This document shows positions 1 to 5,566 of a DNA stretch of 5,566 bases, in pieces. The notes under the pieces were generated by a model, which was given only the letters and a program-made list of their open reading frames with translations, ran no database searches and was not told the origin of the DNA. Source of the stretch: Synergistales bacterium (GTDB taxonomy: Bacteria > Synergistota > Synergistia > Synergistales > Aminobacteriaceae). The first letter of the stretch is position 1, and each line of letters begins with the position of its first letter. The translations under genes were made by a program, and so were the position numbers. Location of the stretch: NCBI GenBank assembly GCA_025997955.1, contig BNVH01000134.1:1-5566 (forward strand), read 5' to 3'.

Positions 1-195
1 GGAGAATATCGCGTCGAACGTCGAGATTGTGAGCGATTTGCCGAATCGGCGAGGCCGCGAGAGAAAATATACCGTGCCGTTATCAATGAGATCGACAAGA
101 TATTTTGTCTTGTCGACGTAAAGATAATTGTCCTCACGCAGCTTTTCAAATGTCTGAATGCCTATTGGCAGCTTTTGCGGTTTGCTCATGGCCAT
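1..195 (-). CDS. Predicted AAA-ATPase / PD-(D/E)XK family protein, N-terminal fragment
   Basis: This partial gene runs off the left edge, and it is too short and open-ended to stand out as an ORF. Reading from the ATG at 189 gives 63 codons: MSKPQKLPIG, then a YVDKT motif at residues 24-28, LVDLI at 31-35, and a P-loop-like RPRRFGKSL at residues 45-53 with K51 and S52 as the nucleotide-binding pair. This order is the hallmark N-terminus of the PF09820 'predicted AAA-ATPase' family, whose full members (about 500-600 residues) usually carry a C-terminal PD-(D/E)XK nuclease-like domain (PF08011); that part lies outside the window. The family's function is unproven; it is often multicopy and suspected to be mobile or defence-related. 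Two starts are possible: ATG at 195, overlapping the rfbH stop as TAATG, or ATG at 189, which lies 8 nt after GAGG and is better spaced. Either way it appears translationally coupled to rfbH. I am confident of the family and not of its role. Confidence 0.85.
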   Translation of the reverse strand, partial: MAMSKPQKLPIGIQTFEKLREDNYLYVDKTKYLVDLIDNGTVYFLSRPRRFGKSLTISTFDAIFS

Positions 196-1538
196 TACCT
201 CGCCACAGTCATTTCATTGTTCAGACCAGTTGTTATACTTGATACTATATAATCCAGCATCTCTTTCGATAACCCCGGATACACGCCAACCCAGAATACG
301 TTATTCATGACATAGTCGGTATTCTTCAACTTGCCAACGATGCGGTGGTCTCTGCCTATGTACGCCGGCTGTCTTGTCAAGTTGCCGCCGAACAAGAGAC
401 GCGTACCTATTTTGCGCGAATCAAGGAAGCGCAACAGATTCTCACGGTTTACGCCGACACTATGCGCTATCCCTATGGGAAATCCGAACCAGGATGGAGT
501 TGAGTTAGGCATCGCTTTGGGTAATAATATTTTCCCTTCAAGGCTAGATAATTTCTCATATAAATACGCAAAATTTTCCCTGCGACGCGCAATGAAACCA
601 TCTAATTTTTTTAGCTGGGACAGCCCAACCGCCGCCTGCATATCTGTCAATTTTAAGTTATAGCCTATTTCAGAGTACACGTATTTGTGGTCGTAGCCCT
701 CCGGCAACTCACCGAACTTTTGAGAAAAACGCAGGCCGCAACGGTTGTCCTGACCTGGTGCGCACTGGCAGTCCCTACCCCAATCCCTAAACGATTGCAC
801 AAGAACGGCAAGACCGGGGGAATTTGTGAGCACCGCGCCACCCTCGCCCATCGTAATATGATGAGCGGGATAGAAACTGAATGTAGATAAATCTCCGAAC
901 GTACCGGCTTTTTTGCCGCCTAATTCAGAACCCAGCGCGTCACAACAGTCCTCTATTAGCCAGATGCCCTTTTCTTTGGCAAAATCTGAAATATTCTTCG
1001 CGTCAAACGGATTGCCCAATGTGTGAGCCATGAAGATAGCCTTTGTTTTAGCCGACAGCGCAGATTTTATGCCTTCTATTGACGCGTTATACGTCCCAAG
1101 CTCAACATCGACATACACTGGAACTAACCCATACTGATATATTGGGTTGACAGTAGTCGGGAAACCAGCCGCGACCGTTATTACCTCGTCGCCGGGACAC
1201 AGCGCTCGCTCTCCCAGCGTTCTTGAAGTCAGGCATGATAACGCGAGAAGATTAGCGGAAGAACCAGAGTTGACCAGAAAAGCATGCTTCGCGCCAAGAA
1301 ATTTCGCGAATTCCATTTCAAAATCTTCAGCAAAACGTCCGCTCGTCAGCCAAAAGTCCAAAGACGCGTCTATGAGGCTTTTCATGTCTTCTTCATCGAA
1401 CACTTTGCCGGAAGCAGGTACGGAATCCCTGCCCGGTATAAAATCCCTCTTGGGGAATGATTTGCTGAAATATTCCGGTATCATAGACAGTATTTCAGCT
1501 CTCGTGTCAACGGCGGTCTTGTTATCCAATATCTTCAA
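195..1538 (-). CDS. rfbH: CDP-4-keto-6-deoxy-D-glucose 3-dehydrase (E1, RfbH/DdhC)
   Basis: This is a PMP/PLP-dependent, iron-sulfur enzyme of the aminotransferase fold (DegT/DnrJ/EryC1 superfamily). With a separate reductase it removes the C3 hydroxyl of CDP-4-keto-6-deoxyglucose on the way to 3,6-dideoxyhexoses of O-antigens; it is cytoplasmic. In the 447-residue numbering, the cofactor-phosphate loop SGSSAN is at 91-96 and the pyridine-binding Asp is D197. The usual Schiff-base lysine is replaced by histidine in the PAHHITMGEGG stretch (H226), as in known E1. The four [2Fe-2S] ligands follow the E1 spacing C-X57-C-X1-C-X7-C exactly: C199, C257, C259 and C267. The length matches the family (about 437). 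The TTG at 1538 gives a 17-nt overlap with rfbG but has a weak ribosome site. A TTG at 1529, 9 nt after AGGA, would give 444 residues and an 8-nt overlap. All catalytic features are intact, so the gene looks functional. Confidence 0.95.
   Translation of the reverse strand: MKILDNKTAVDTRAEILSMIPEYFSKSFPKRDFIPGRDSVPASGKVFDEEDMKSLIDASLDFWLTSGRFAEDFEMEFAKFLGAKHAFLVNSGSSANLLALSCLTSRTLGERALCPGDEVITVAAGFPTTVNPIYQYGLVPVYVDVELGTYNASIEGIKSALSAKTKAIFMAHTLGNPFDAKNISDFAKEKGIWLIEDCCDALGSELGGKKAGTFGDLSTFSFYPAHHITMGEGGAVLTNSPGLAVLVQSFRDWGRDCQCAPGQDNRCGLRFSQKFGELPEGYDHKYVYSEIGYNLKLTDMQAAVGLSQLKKLDGFIARRRENFAYLYEKLSSLEGKILLPKAMPNSTPSWFGFPIGIAHSVGVNRENLLRFLDSRKIGTRLLFGGNLTRQPAYIGRDHRIVGKLKNTDYVMNNVFWVGVYPGLSKEMLDYIVSSITTGLNNEMTVAR
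198..201 (-). promoter_or_regulatory. Ribosome binding site for the AAA-ATPase gene
   Basis: On the minus strand, GAGG (within GCGAGG) sits inside the last codons of rfbH. It is 2 nt before the ATG at 195 and 8 nt before the ATG at 189. The spacing favours the start at 189. The TAATG junction suggests that ribosomes finishing rfbH could re-initiate here. Confidence 0.55.
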
Positions 1539-2595
1539 TCCTATCCATATATTTTTTTATATGTTCGTTCGAAATGGAGGCTGGATTTTCTCCGTTAAAG
1601 GCTCGCTTATACCACTCGACTGTCGTGGATAATGTTTCTTTGAAATCAAGTCTCGGCATCCAATCCAGCTGTCGAATCGCCCTACTCGCGTCAAGCCTTA
1701 AAAGAGAGGACTCATGGAAGTCACTGCTATCACATATTTCGTATTTTACGCCGTCGCCCCATAAATCACACAAGTGCTGGACGATATTACCCACGTTGAC
1801 CGAATCCTCAGCGCTTGGGCCAAAATTCCACGCATCGGCATAGGACGTATCTCCATTAAACAATCTCTCGGCAAGAAGCATGTAACCATAAAGAGGGTCA
1901 AGTACGTGCTGCCAGGGACGCACGGCGTTAGGCATACGTATTTTTAAAATTTCGCCACGGTGAAAAGCTCGCATAGCGTCTGGCACAAGTCTATCAACAG
2001 CCCAGTCGCCGCCGCCTATCACATTGCCCGCTCTGGCAGTCGCAAGCAGCGTATCCGTATGCGCAAAAAAAGATTTTCTCCAAGCGTCACAGAGCAGCTC
2101 AACGCAAGCCTTACTGCTGCTATAGGGGTCCGCTCCACCGAGCGAGTCGCTCTCGCGATAACCCCACTCCCAGTTCATATCCTTGTAACACTTGTCCGTG
2201 GTAATTACAATAACACTTTTTACCGTATCTGTTTTACGTACCGCCTCAAGGAGATTTACTGTCCCCATCACATTGGTCTCAACTGTGAGTGCAGGTTGCT
2301 TGTACGACTCACTTACCAATGGCTGAGCCGCTAGATGAAAGACTATCTGCGGTGAACATTGCTTCAATTCGATAGATAATTTTCCGGCGTCTCTGATATC
2401 TGCAAATACGCCACACGCATCCTCGGTCGAAATTGTGCCCCTATATAACGAAGGATTGGCCGGTTCCAATGAATAACCGAACACTTCAGCGCCGAGCATC
2501 TTGAGCCACATCATCAGCCAGCAGCCCTTAAAACCGGTGTGTCCGGTCAAAAAAACACGTTTGTCGTTCCAGAAATCATGAAGTTTTTCTGACAT
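1522..2595 (-). CDS. rfbG: CDP-glucose 4,6-dehydratase (RfbG/DdhB)
   Basis: This NAD-dependent short-chain dehydrogenase/reductase of the extended sugar-epimerase type converts CDP-glucose to CDP-4-keto-6-deoxyglucose, the substrate of RfbH encoded next. It has 357 residues from the ATG at 2595, the family's usual size. Visible motifs are the Rossmann glycine loop TGHTGFKG at 17-24, a FHLAAQPLV stretch at 86-94, TTDKCY at 132-137 with the active-site T/D/K region, the catalytic YSSSK (Y158, K162), and RPWQHVLDP at 226-234, typical of CDP- rather than dTDP-sugar dehydratases. The frame extends upstream to a TTG at 2619, but that start would lie inside the permease gene. The ATG at 2595 has a strong, well-spaced ribosome site and begins MSEKLHDFW, which fits the family. 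It lies 16 nt after the permease stop and overlaps rfbH. The usual preceding gene rfbF is absent. Base composition appears lower in GC than in the pump genes upstream. Confidence 0.95.
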   Translation of the reverse strand: MSEKLHDFWNDKRVFLTGHTGFKGCWLMMWLKMLGAEVFGYSLEPANPSLYRGTISTEDACGVFADIRDAGKLSIELKQCSPQIVFHLAAQPLVSESYKQPALTVETNVMGTVNLLEAVRKTDTVKSVIVITTDKCYKDMNWEWGYRESDSLGGADPYSSSKACVELLCDAWRKSFFAHTDTLLATARAGNVIGGGDWAVDRLVPDAMRAFHRGEILKIRMPNAVRPWQHVLDPLYGYMLLAERLFNGDTSYADAWNFGPSAEDSVNVGNIVQHLCDLWGDGVKYEICDSSDFHESSLLRLDASRAIRQLDWMPRLDFKETLSTTVEWYKRAFNGENPASISNEHIKKYMDRIEDIG

Positions 2596-2600
2596 AAAGC

Positions 2601-2607
2601 TCACCTC
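2601..2607 (-). promoter_or_regulatory. Ribosome binding site deciding the rfbG start
   Basis: The minus strand reads GAGGTGA about 5-6 nt before the ATG at 2595, in the 16-nt gap after the permease stop codon. This supports the 357-residue form of RfbG over the longer TTG-initiated form at 2619, whose extra eight codons would simply cover this ribosome site. Confidence 0.7.
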
Positions 2608-2611
2608 TCGC

Positions 2612-3838
2612 TTACTCAAATCTCAACGCGTCTATCGGGCGCAGGCGCGAGGCTTTCCATGCCGGGTAAAACCCGAAGAACACGCCCACAAAGGCCGAAA
2701 ATCCTGCGGCCAAGGCCACGGCGCCGGGCGAGACCTCGGTCGGCCATTTCAAAAAAGAGCTTACGCCATAAGACGCGGCGTAGCCAAGCAATATCCCGAT
2801 AAAACCGCCGGCGAGCGACAAAAGCAGCGCCTCGAGCAAAAACTGCGTCCTGATATTCCACGCGCGCGCGCCTATGGCCATTCTTATTCCTATCTCGCGC
2901 GTTCTCTCGGTCACGGACACCAACATAATGTTCATTATACCTATACCTCCCACCAATAGCGAGATGGAAGCTACCGATCCTAGCAAAAGCGACATTACGC
3001 GCGTGGACTGCGAGAGGGACTCCAACATCTGGGTCATATTGCGAAGCTCGAAGTTATCTTCCTGCCCCACGTCAAGCCTGTGTCTTTGCCGCATAAGGCC
3101 GCTTACCTCGCTCATGACGGCGTTCATCATAGAGGCGTCGCGCGCCTGAATCTGTATCATGTTGACGGAGCCGGCTATGCCGCTTCGCGTGAGTCTGCGC
3201 TGCGCGGTTGTTATGGGGACTATCACAGTGTCGTCCTGGTCTTGACCCATAGACGACTGCCCCTTTTCGGACAGGACGCCCACTACCTCAAACGGAACGC
3301 GGTTTAGCCTTATGCTTTCGCCAATCGCGTCTGAGCCGCCGAACAGCTCCCTCGCCACGGTCTGGCCTATGACGCAGACCTTAGCCGCCGACTTATCGTC
3401 CTCGTCGTCCAAGAGACGGCCGGTTATGACCGTCATGGCGCGAATCACAAAAAAGTCCGGCGTGGTTCCGGTCACCTGCGACGGCCAGTTTCTGTTTTCG
3501 TATATGAGCTGCGCGCCGACGTTCACCTGAGGGGCGACCGCGCCGACTGACCAACACTCGTCTTTGATGGCCACGGCGTCCGAGAGCAGGAGGGGAGCGG
3601 AGGAGCCGCTTTGCCTGACGCCGCCGCTTCGCCCCGCCCCGCTCAGCAATATGACCATGTTGCTTCCCATGCCCGATATGAGCCCCTCCATCTGAATGGC
3701 CGCCCCCCGCCCTATGGCGACCATCGCTATAACCGCGCCGACACCTATGATAACGCCAAGCATAGTTAAAAGAGACCGCGCCTTGTTCGACAAAAGCGAC
3801 GAGACAGCGGTACGTAAGGTCTCAAACACCTCACTCAC
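2612..3838 (-). CDS. ABC transporter permease, MacB/FtsX-type (tripartite efflux)
   Basis: This inner-membrane permease of the type VII (mechanotransmission) ABC family has 408 residues. The layout is classic: a cytoplasmic N-terminal amphipathic stretch, TM1 at about 24-43 (SLLTMLGVIIGVGAVIAMVA region), a large periplasmic domain at about 45-278, then TM2 at about 281-306, TM3 at about 332-354 and TM4 at about 373-394. Family motifs include ERTREIGIRMAIGA (311-324) after TM2, which contacts the ATPase, and YPAWKASRLRPIDALR (391-406) at the C-terminus. Full MacB is fused to its ATPase; here the ATPase is a separate upstream gene, as in YknXYZ-like systems. It starts with GTG at 3838, overlapping the ATPase stop by 8 nt (GTGAGTGA), which indicates coupled translation. 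The adaptor gene upstream makes a peptide, lipid, macrolide or siderophore exporter more likely than a LolCE lipoprotein releaser, but the substrate cannot be read from sequence. Confidence 0.93.
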   Translation of the reverse strand: MSEVFETLRTAVSSLLSNKARSLLTMLGVIIGVGAVIAMVAIGRGAAIQMEGLISGMGSNMVILLSGAGRSGGVRQSGSSAPLLLSDAVAIKDECWSVGAVAPQVNVGAQLIYENRNWPSQVTGTTPDFFVIRAMTVITGRLLDDEDDKSAAKVCVIGQTVARELFGGSDAIGESIRLNRVPFEVVGVLSEKGQSSMGQDQDDTVIVPITTAQRRLTRSGIAGSVNMIQIQARDASMMNAVMSEVSGLMRQRHRLDVGQEDNFELRNMTQMLESLSQSTRVMSLLLGSVASISLLVGGIGIMNIMLVSVTERTREIGIRMAIGARAWNIRTQFLLEALLLSLAGGFIGILLGYAASYGVSSFLKWPTEVSPGAVALAAGFSAFVGVFFGFYPAWKASRLRPIDALRFE

Positions 3839-4553
3839 CCCTATCCTGTTCTTTTCTCTCGTCCGCGGTCAGCTTGCCGTCCTTGAAGCGCAGGACTCTT
3901 TTCGCGTATTTGGCTATATCCGGCTCGTGCGTTACCAATACTATGGTTTTACCTTCCTTGCTAAGCTCTGTCAGCAAGTTCATTATATCTATACTCGTCT
4001 GAGTGTCCAAGTTTCCGGTTGGTTCGTCGGCCAATATCAAAGGAGCTTTACACACTAACGCGCGGGCTATCGCCACTCTCTGCTGCTGCCCTCCGCTCAT
4101 TTGGTTCGGGCGATGCGTTAGACGGGAGGCTAAGCCGACGCGTTCTAAGGCTTCTTTCGCTATTCTCTTGCGCTCTCCCCCCGAAACCCCAGCGTACACC
4201 AAGGGGAGCGCCACGTTGTCGAGCGCCGTGGCGCGGGGCAGGAGGTTGAAGCCCTGAAACACGAAGCCCAATTTCTTGTTGCGCACCTCGGATAGGTCGT
4301 CGCCCGAGAGCTTTGACACGTCGCGGCCGTCCAAGAAATAAGAGCCCTCCGTCGGCGAGTCAAGGCAGCCCAAAGTGTTCATCATAGTTGACTTGCCCGA
4401 GCCCGAAGGCCCCATAACCGCCACGAACTCACCGCGCTCTATCCTGAACGTCACGCCGTCCAAAGCCCTAAGAGGCGAGCCGCCGGAGTCGTAAATCTTC
4501 ACTATATCCCTGACCTCTATAATAGGAATAGATTTGCTTTCCAAATCAGCCAA
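3831..4553 (-). CDS. ABC transporter ATP-binding protein (MacB/LolD-like)
   Basis: This cytoplasmic ATPase energises the permease encoded next. From the TTG at 4553 it has 240 residues, typical for stand-alone LolD/YknY/MacB-type subunits. All nucleotide-binding motifs are intact: Walker A GPSGSGKST (48-56), Q-loop VFQGFNLLP (Q100), signature MSGGQQQRVAIARAL (152-166), Walker B LILADEPTGNLD (D176, E177) and the H-loop VTHE (H209). The frame is open further upstream to 4634, but that extension would overlap the adaptor's last codons with a sequence unlike any ATPase N-terminus. The TTG at 4553 follows the adaptor stop by 2 nt, sits 5-7 nt after a GAGGGG ribosome site, and gives MADLESKSIPIIEV, the expected beginning. 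The last 8 nt overlap the permease start. Family identity is certain; the transported substrate is unknown. Confidence 0.94.
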   Translation of the reverse strand: MADLESKSIPIIEVRDIVKIYDSGGSPLRALDGVTFRIERGEFVAVMGPSGSGKSTMMNTLGCLDSPTEGSYFLDGRDVSKLSGDDLSEVRNKKLGFVFQGFNLLPRATALDNVALPLVYAGVSGGERKRIAKEALERVGLASRLTHRPNQMSGGQQQRVAIARALVCKAPLILADEPTGNLDTQTSIDIMNLLTELSKEGKTIVLVTHEPDIAKYAKRVLRFKDGKLTADERKEQDRGE

Positions 4554-4555
4554 GT

Positions 4556-5101
4556 TTACCCCTCGCTTTCGACAGAGTAGGACACAGCGAGTTCCTGTCC
4601 CTCTTTGAGCCGCGTGTCCGTCACCTCTATCCAAGTTCTGTCACTTAGGCCCTGTTCGCCCACTTCGAGGCTCTCAACGAGCTTACCCTTTTCGACGACC
4701 CATACGACAGCCCTGTCGCCCCTGCCGCGCTCGCCCCTTCGCGGCATACGCGGCATCCCAAGAGGAGACGACACCGACGGCTCATTGTCATTTTTTGCCG
4801 GGAAAGCGTCAGCGGGAGGCGTGAAGCGCAGCGCCGCGGCGGCTATCTTCAGGACGTCCTCGTGTTTTTCCGTTATGACTGTGACGTTTGCCGTCATGCC
4901 GGGCTTCAGCTTCAAATCGCTGTTGTTCACCTTCAAGATCACCGTGTATGTGACGACGTTAGAGACTATCTCAGGCGCGAGGCGCACCTGCGTGACAGTG
5001 CCCTCAAACTCCAGCTTAGGCCAGGCGTCGAACTTGCAAAGGGCGGTCTGTCCCTCGGATATACGCCCAATATCGGCCTCGTCTATGCTGGCTTCTATCT
5101 G
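4556..5101 (-). CDS. Periplasmic adaptor (HlyD/MacA family), C-terminal part, 5' end lost at a breakpoint
   Basis: These 181 codons up to the stop at 4556 form the beta-barrel and membrane-proximal part of a membrane fusion protein that would link the inner-membrane pump to an outer-membrane channel. Recognisable stretches are IEASIDEADIGRISEGQ at the beginning, then FDAWP, a VTYTVILKV strand, and the family hallmark LKPGMTANVTVITEKHEDVL followed by ALRFTPP. A Pro/Arg/Gly-rich loop (MPRMPRRGERGRG) precedes the final WVVEKGKLVESLEVG strands; such loops are common in this family. Homology begins abruptly at the CAG codon 5101. Upstream in this frame is only the antisense of the plus-strand adaptor piece, so no authentic start, signal anchor, coiled coil or lipoyl domain is joined to it. 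A start at the GTG at 4987 would be an artefact. The missing middle of the protein is encoded on the opposite strand at 5105-5566. Confidence 0.88.
   Translation of the reverse strand, partial: QIEASIDEADIGRISEGQTALCKFDAWPKLEFEGTVTQVRLAPEIVSNVVTYTVILKVNNSDLKLKPGMTANVTVITEKHEDVLKIAAAALRFTPPADAFPAKNDNEPSVSSPLGMPRMPRRGERGRGDRAVVWVVEKGKLVESLEVGEQGLSDRTWIEVTDTRLKEGQELAVSYSVESEG
4559..4564 (-). promoter_or_regulatory. Ribosome binding site deciding the ATPase TTG start
   Basis: The minus strand reads GAGGGG within the last two sense codons of the adaptor gene (…SEG, then TAA), 5 nt before the TTG at 4553. This supports an unusual TTG start and coupling to translation of the adaptor. Confidence 0.55.
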
Positions 5102-5102
5102 C
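5036..5102. repeat. Inverted repeat, left arm (67 bp)
   Basis: This 67-bp stretch is the exact reverse complement of 5500-5566. It codes, on the minus strand, for the adaptor residues QIEASIDEAD through TALC. The match ends at 5102: the next base inward (5103 against 5499) no longer pairs. On the outer side the match runs to the window's last base, so the true repeat could be longer. Confidence 0.97.
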
Positions 5103-5104
5103 TC

Positions 5105-5566
5105 GACCCGGACGTCTTGCTCTCTCGCGTAGAGGAGGCGAAGGCCAATCTCACCTTGGCCCAGGCCGGAGTCGCCCGCTCGCGCGCGTCGGTGACCGAC
5201 GCTGACAGAAATTACAAGCGTTCCAAGGAGCTTTTTGAGAGAAAACTCATAGCCAAAAGCGAAATAGACAGCGCGGAGACGGCGCTTCTGTTGGCGCGCG
5301 CGTCACTCTCCGAGAGCGAGGCGCGCGTCACTCAGGTGAGAGCCGCGCTTAAGCAGGCCGAGTCGAATTTGGCCTACACGGAGATAGTGTCCCCGGTGGA
5401 CGGCGTGGTCATATCGAGGCAGGTGGACGTCGGGCAGACAGTAGCGGCGAGCCTCCAGACCCCCACGCTCTTCTCAATAGCGAAGGACCTGACTCAGATG
5501 CAGATAGAAGCCAGCATAGACGAGGCCGATATTGGGCGTATATCCGAGGGACAGACCGCCCTTTGC
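5105..5566 (+). CDS. Periplasmic adaptor (HlyD/MacA family), middle part on the opposite strand, partial at both ends
   Basis: This open frame of 154 codons runs off the right edge and is oriented opposite to every other gene. It begins at DPDVLLSRVEEAKANL and continues as an Ala/Glu/Arg-rich heptad-like alpha-hairpin (about residues 8-91, with the turn near LFERKLIAKSEIDSAE at 43-58). Then comes the second lipoyl half, SPVDGVVISRQVDVGQTV (96-113) and LFSIAKDLTQM (122-132), and the start of the beta-barrel at IEASIDEADIGRISEGQTALC. This is the textbook order of MacA/HlyD adaptors. The last 22 codons encode exactly the same residues as the first 22 of the minus-strand adaptor fragment, so the two pieces look like one gene split by an inversion. 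The first lipoyl half and the N-terminal membrane anchor (some 60-80 residues) are not present. The frame is also open leftward into antisense sequence, so there is no true start here. Confidence 0.85.
5500..5566. repeat. Inverted repeat, right arm (67 bp), reaching the window end
   Basis: This is the exact inverted partner of 5036-5102, coding on the plus strand for the same adaptor residues. The 397 bp between the arms (5103-5499) hold the coiled coil and lipoyl segment. The coincidence of the arm's end with the end of the sequence fits a contig end at which an assembler stopped on a repeated stretch. Confidence 0.97.

Noticed and set aside
92..116. Perfect 9-bp inverted repeat (TCGACAAGA / TCTTGTCGA) with a 7-nt loop, resembling a hairpin or operator.
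   Set aside because: It lies inside the AAA-ATPase reading frame and is produced by the conserved YVDKTKYLVD motif, whose VDK and LVD codons happen to mirror each other. There is no T-run and it is not intergenic.
1147..1632. Open plus-strand frame of 161 codons opposite rfbH and rfbG.
   Set aside because: It spans the rfbG/rfbH junction on the wrong strand and its translation has no recognisable family features, while the minus-strand genes are unambiguous.
2596..2619. N-terminal extension of RfbG by eight residues from a TTG at 2619.
   Set aside because: Those codons contain the ribosome binding site of the ATG at 2595 and overlap the permease stop. Family members start near MSEKLHDFW.
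2862..2875. Alternating CG tract, a possible unusual DNA structure.
   Set aside because: It codes for the conserved IGARAWNIR stretch of the permease and is short. GC-rich codon choice explains it.
4554..4634. N-terminal extension of the ABC ATPase by 27 residues.
   Set aside because: The extension reads the adaptor's last codons in another frame and does not resemble an ATPase N-terminus. The TTG at 4553 has a suitable ribosome site.
4605..5132. Open plus-strand frame of 175 codons opposite the adaptor.
   Set aside because: It is antisense to clear adaptor coding sequence, in a different frame from the real plus-strand adaptor piece, and its translation resembles no known protein. It is a shadow of GC-rich codons.

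Overview
The window is a tightly packed block of genes read from right to left on the minus strand, with a structural anomaly at its right end. From right to left it holds a periplasmic adaptor of the HlyD/MacA type (broken), its ABC ATPase, its MacB/FtsX-type permease, CDP-glucose 4,6-dehydratase (rfbG/ddhB), CDP-4-keto-6-deoxy-glucose 3-dehydrase (rfbH/ddhC), and the first 63 codons of a 'predicted AAA-ATPase / PD-(D/E)XK' protein (PF09820 type), which is cut by the left edge. A tripartite efflux module plus 3,6-dideoxyhexose (O-antigen type) sugar genes suggests a Gram-negative diderm. The phylum cannot be fixed from sequence alone. PF09820-type proteins, frequent ATA, AGA and AGG codons and a GC-rich backbone would suit Synergistota, Spirochaetota or a similar gut or anaerobe lineage, but this is only a guess.

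Layout. At 1-195 is the N-terminus of the AAA-ATPase gene, coupled to rfbH through a TAATG junction. At 195-1538 is rfbH and at 1522-2595 is rfbG. At 2612-3838 is the permease and at 3831-4553 the ATPase. At 4556-5101 is the C-terminal part of the adaptor, on the minus strand. At 5105-5566 is the coiled-coil and lipoyl part of what looks like the same adaptor, but on the plus strand. Spacers between minus-strand genes are 16 nt or less and several genes overlap, so there is no room for an internal terminator and no obvious internal promoter. The genes look like one transcription unit whose promoter lies outside the window. Three of the genes appear to start with TTG or GTG.

How the genes relate. 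The adaptor, ATPase and permease would form a MacAB-like export pump. RfbG makes CDP-4-keto-6-deoxyglucose and RfbH, with a reductase partner not seen here, removes the 3-hydroxyl, giving the precursor of CDP-3,6-dideoxyhexoses. The usual upstream partner rfbF (glucose-1-phosphate cytidylyltransferase) is absent, and rfbG follows the pump permease directly. The rfb part looks less GC-rich than the pump part, so a join between modules near 2600 is plausible.

Most striking observation. The last 67 bases (5500-5566) are an exact inverted copy of 5036-5102. Flipping the 397 bases between them on paper joins the two adaptor pieces into one continuous 313-codon reading frame. The likeliest explanation is an inverted chimera from amplification or assembly at a contig end. 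A real inversion or invertible segment is the less likely but more interesting alternative. I see no RNA genes, CRISPR arrays, insertion sequences or origins.
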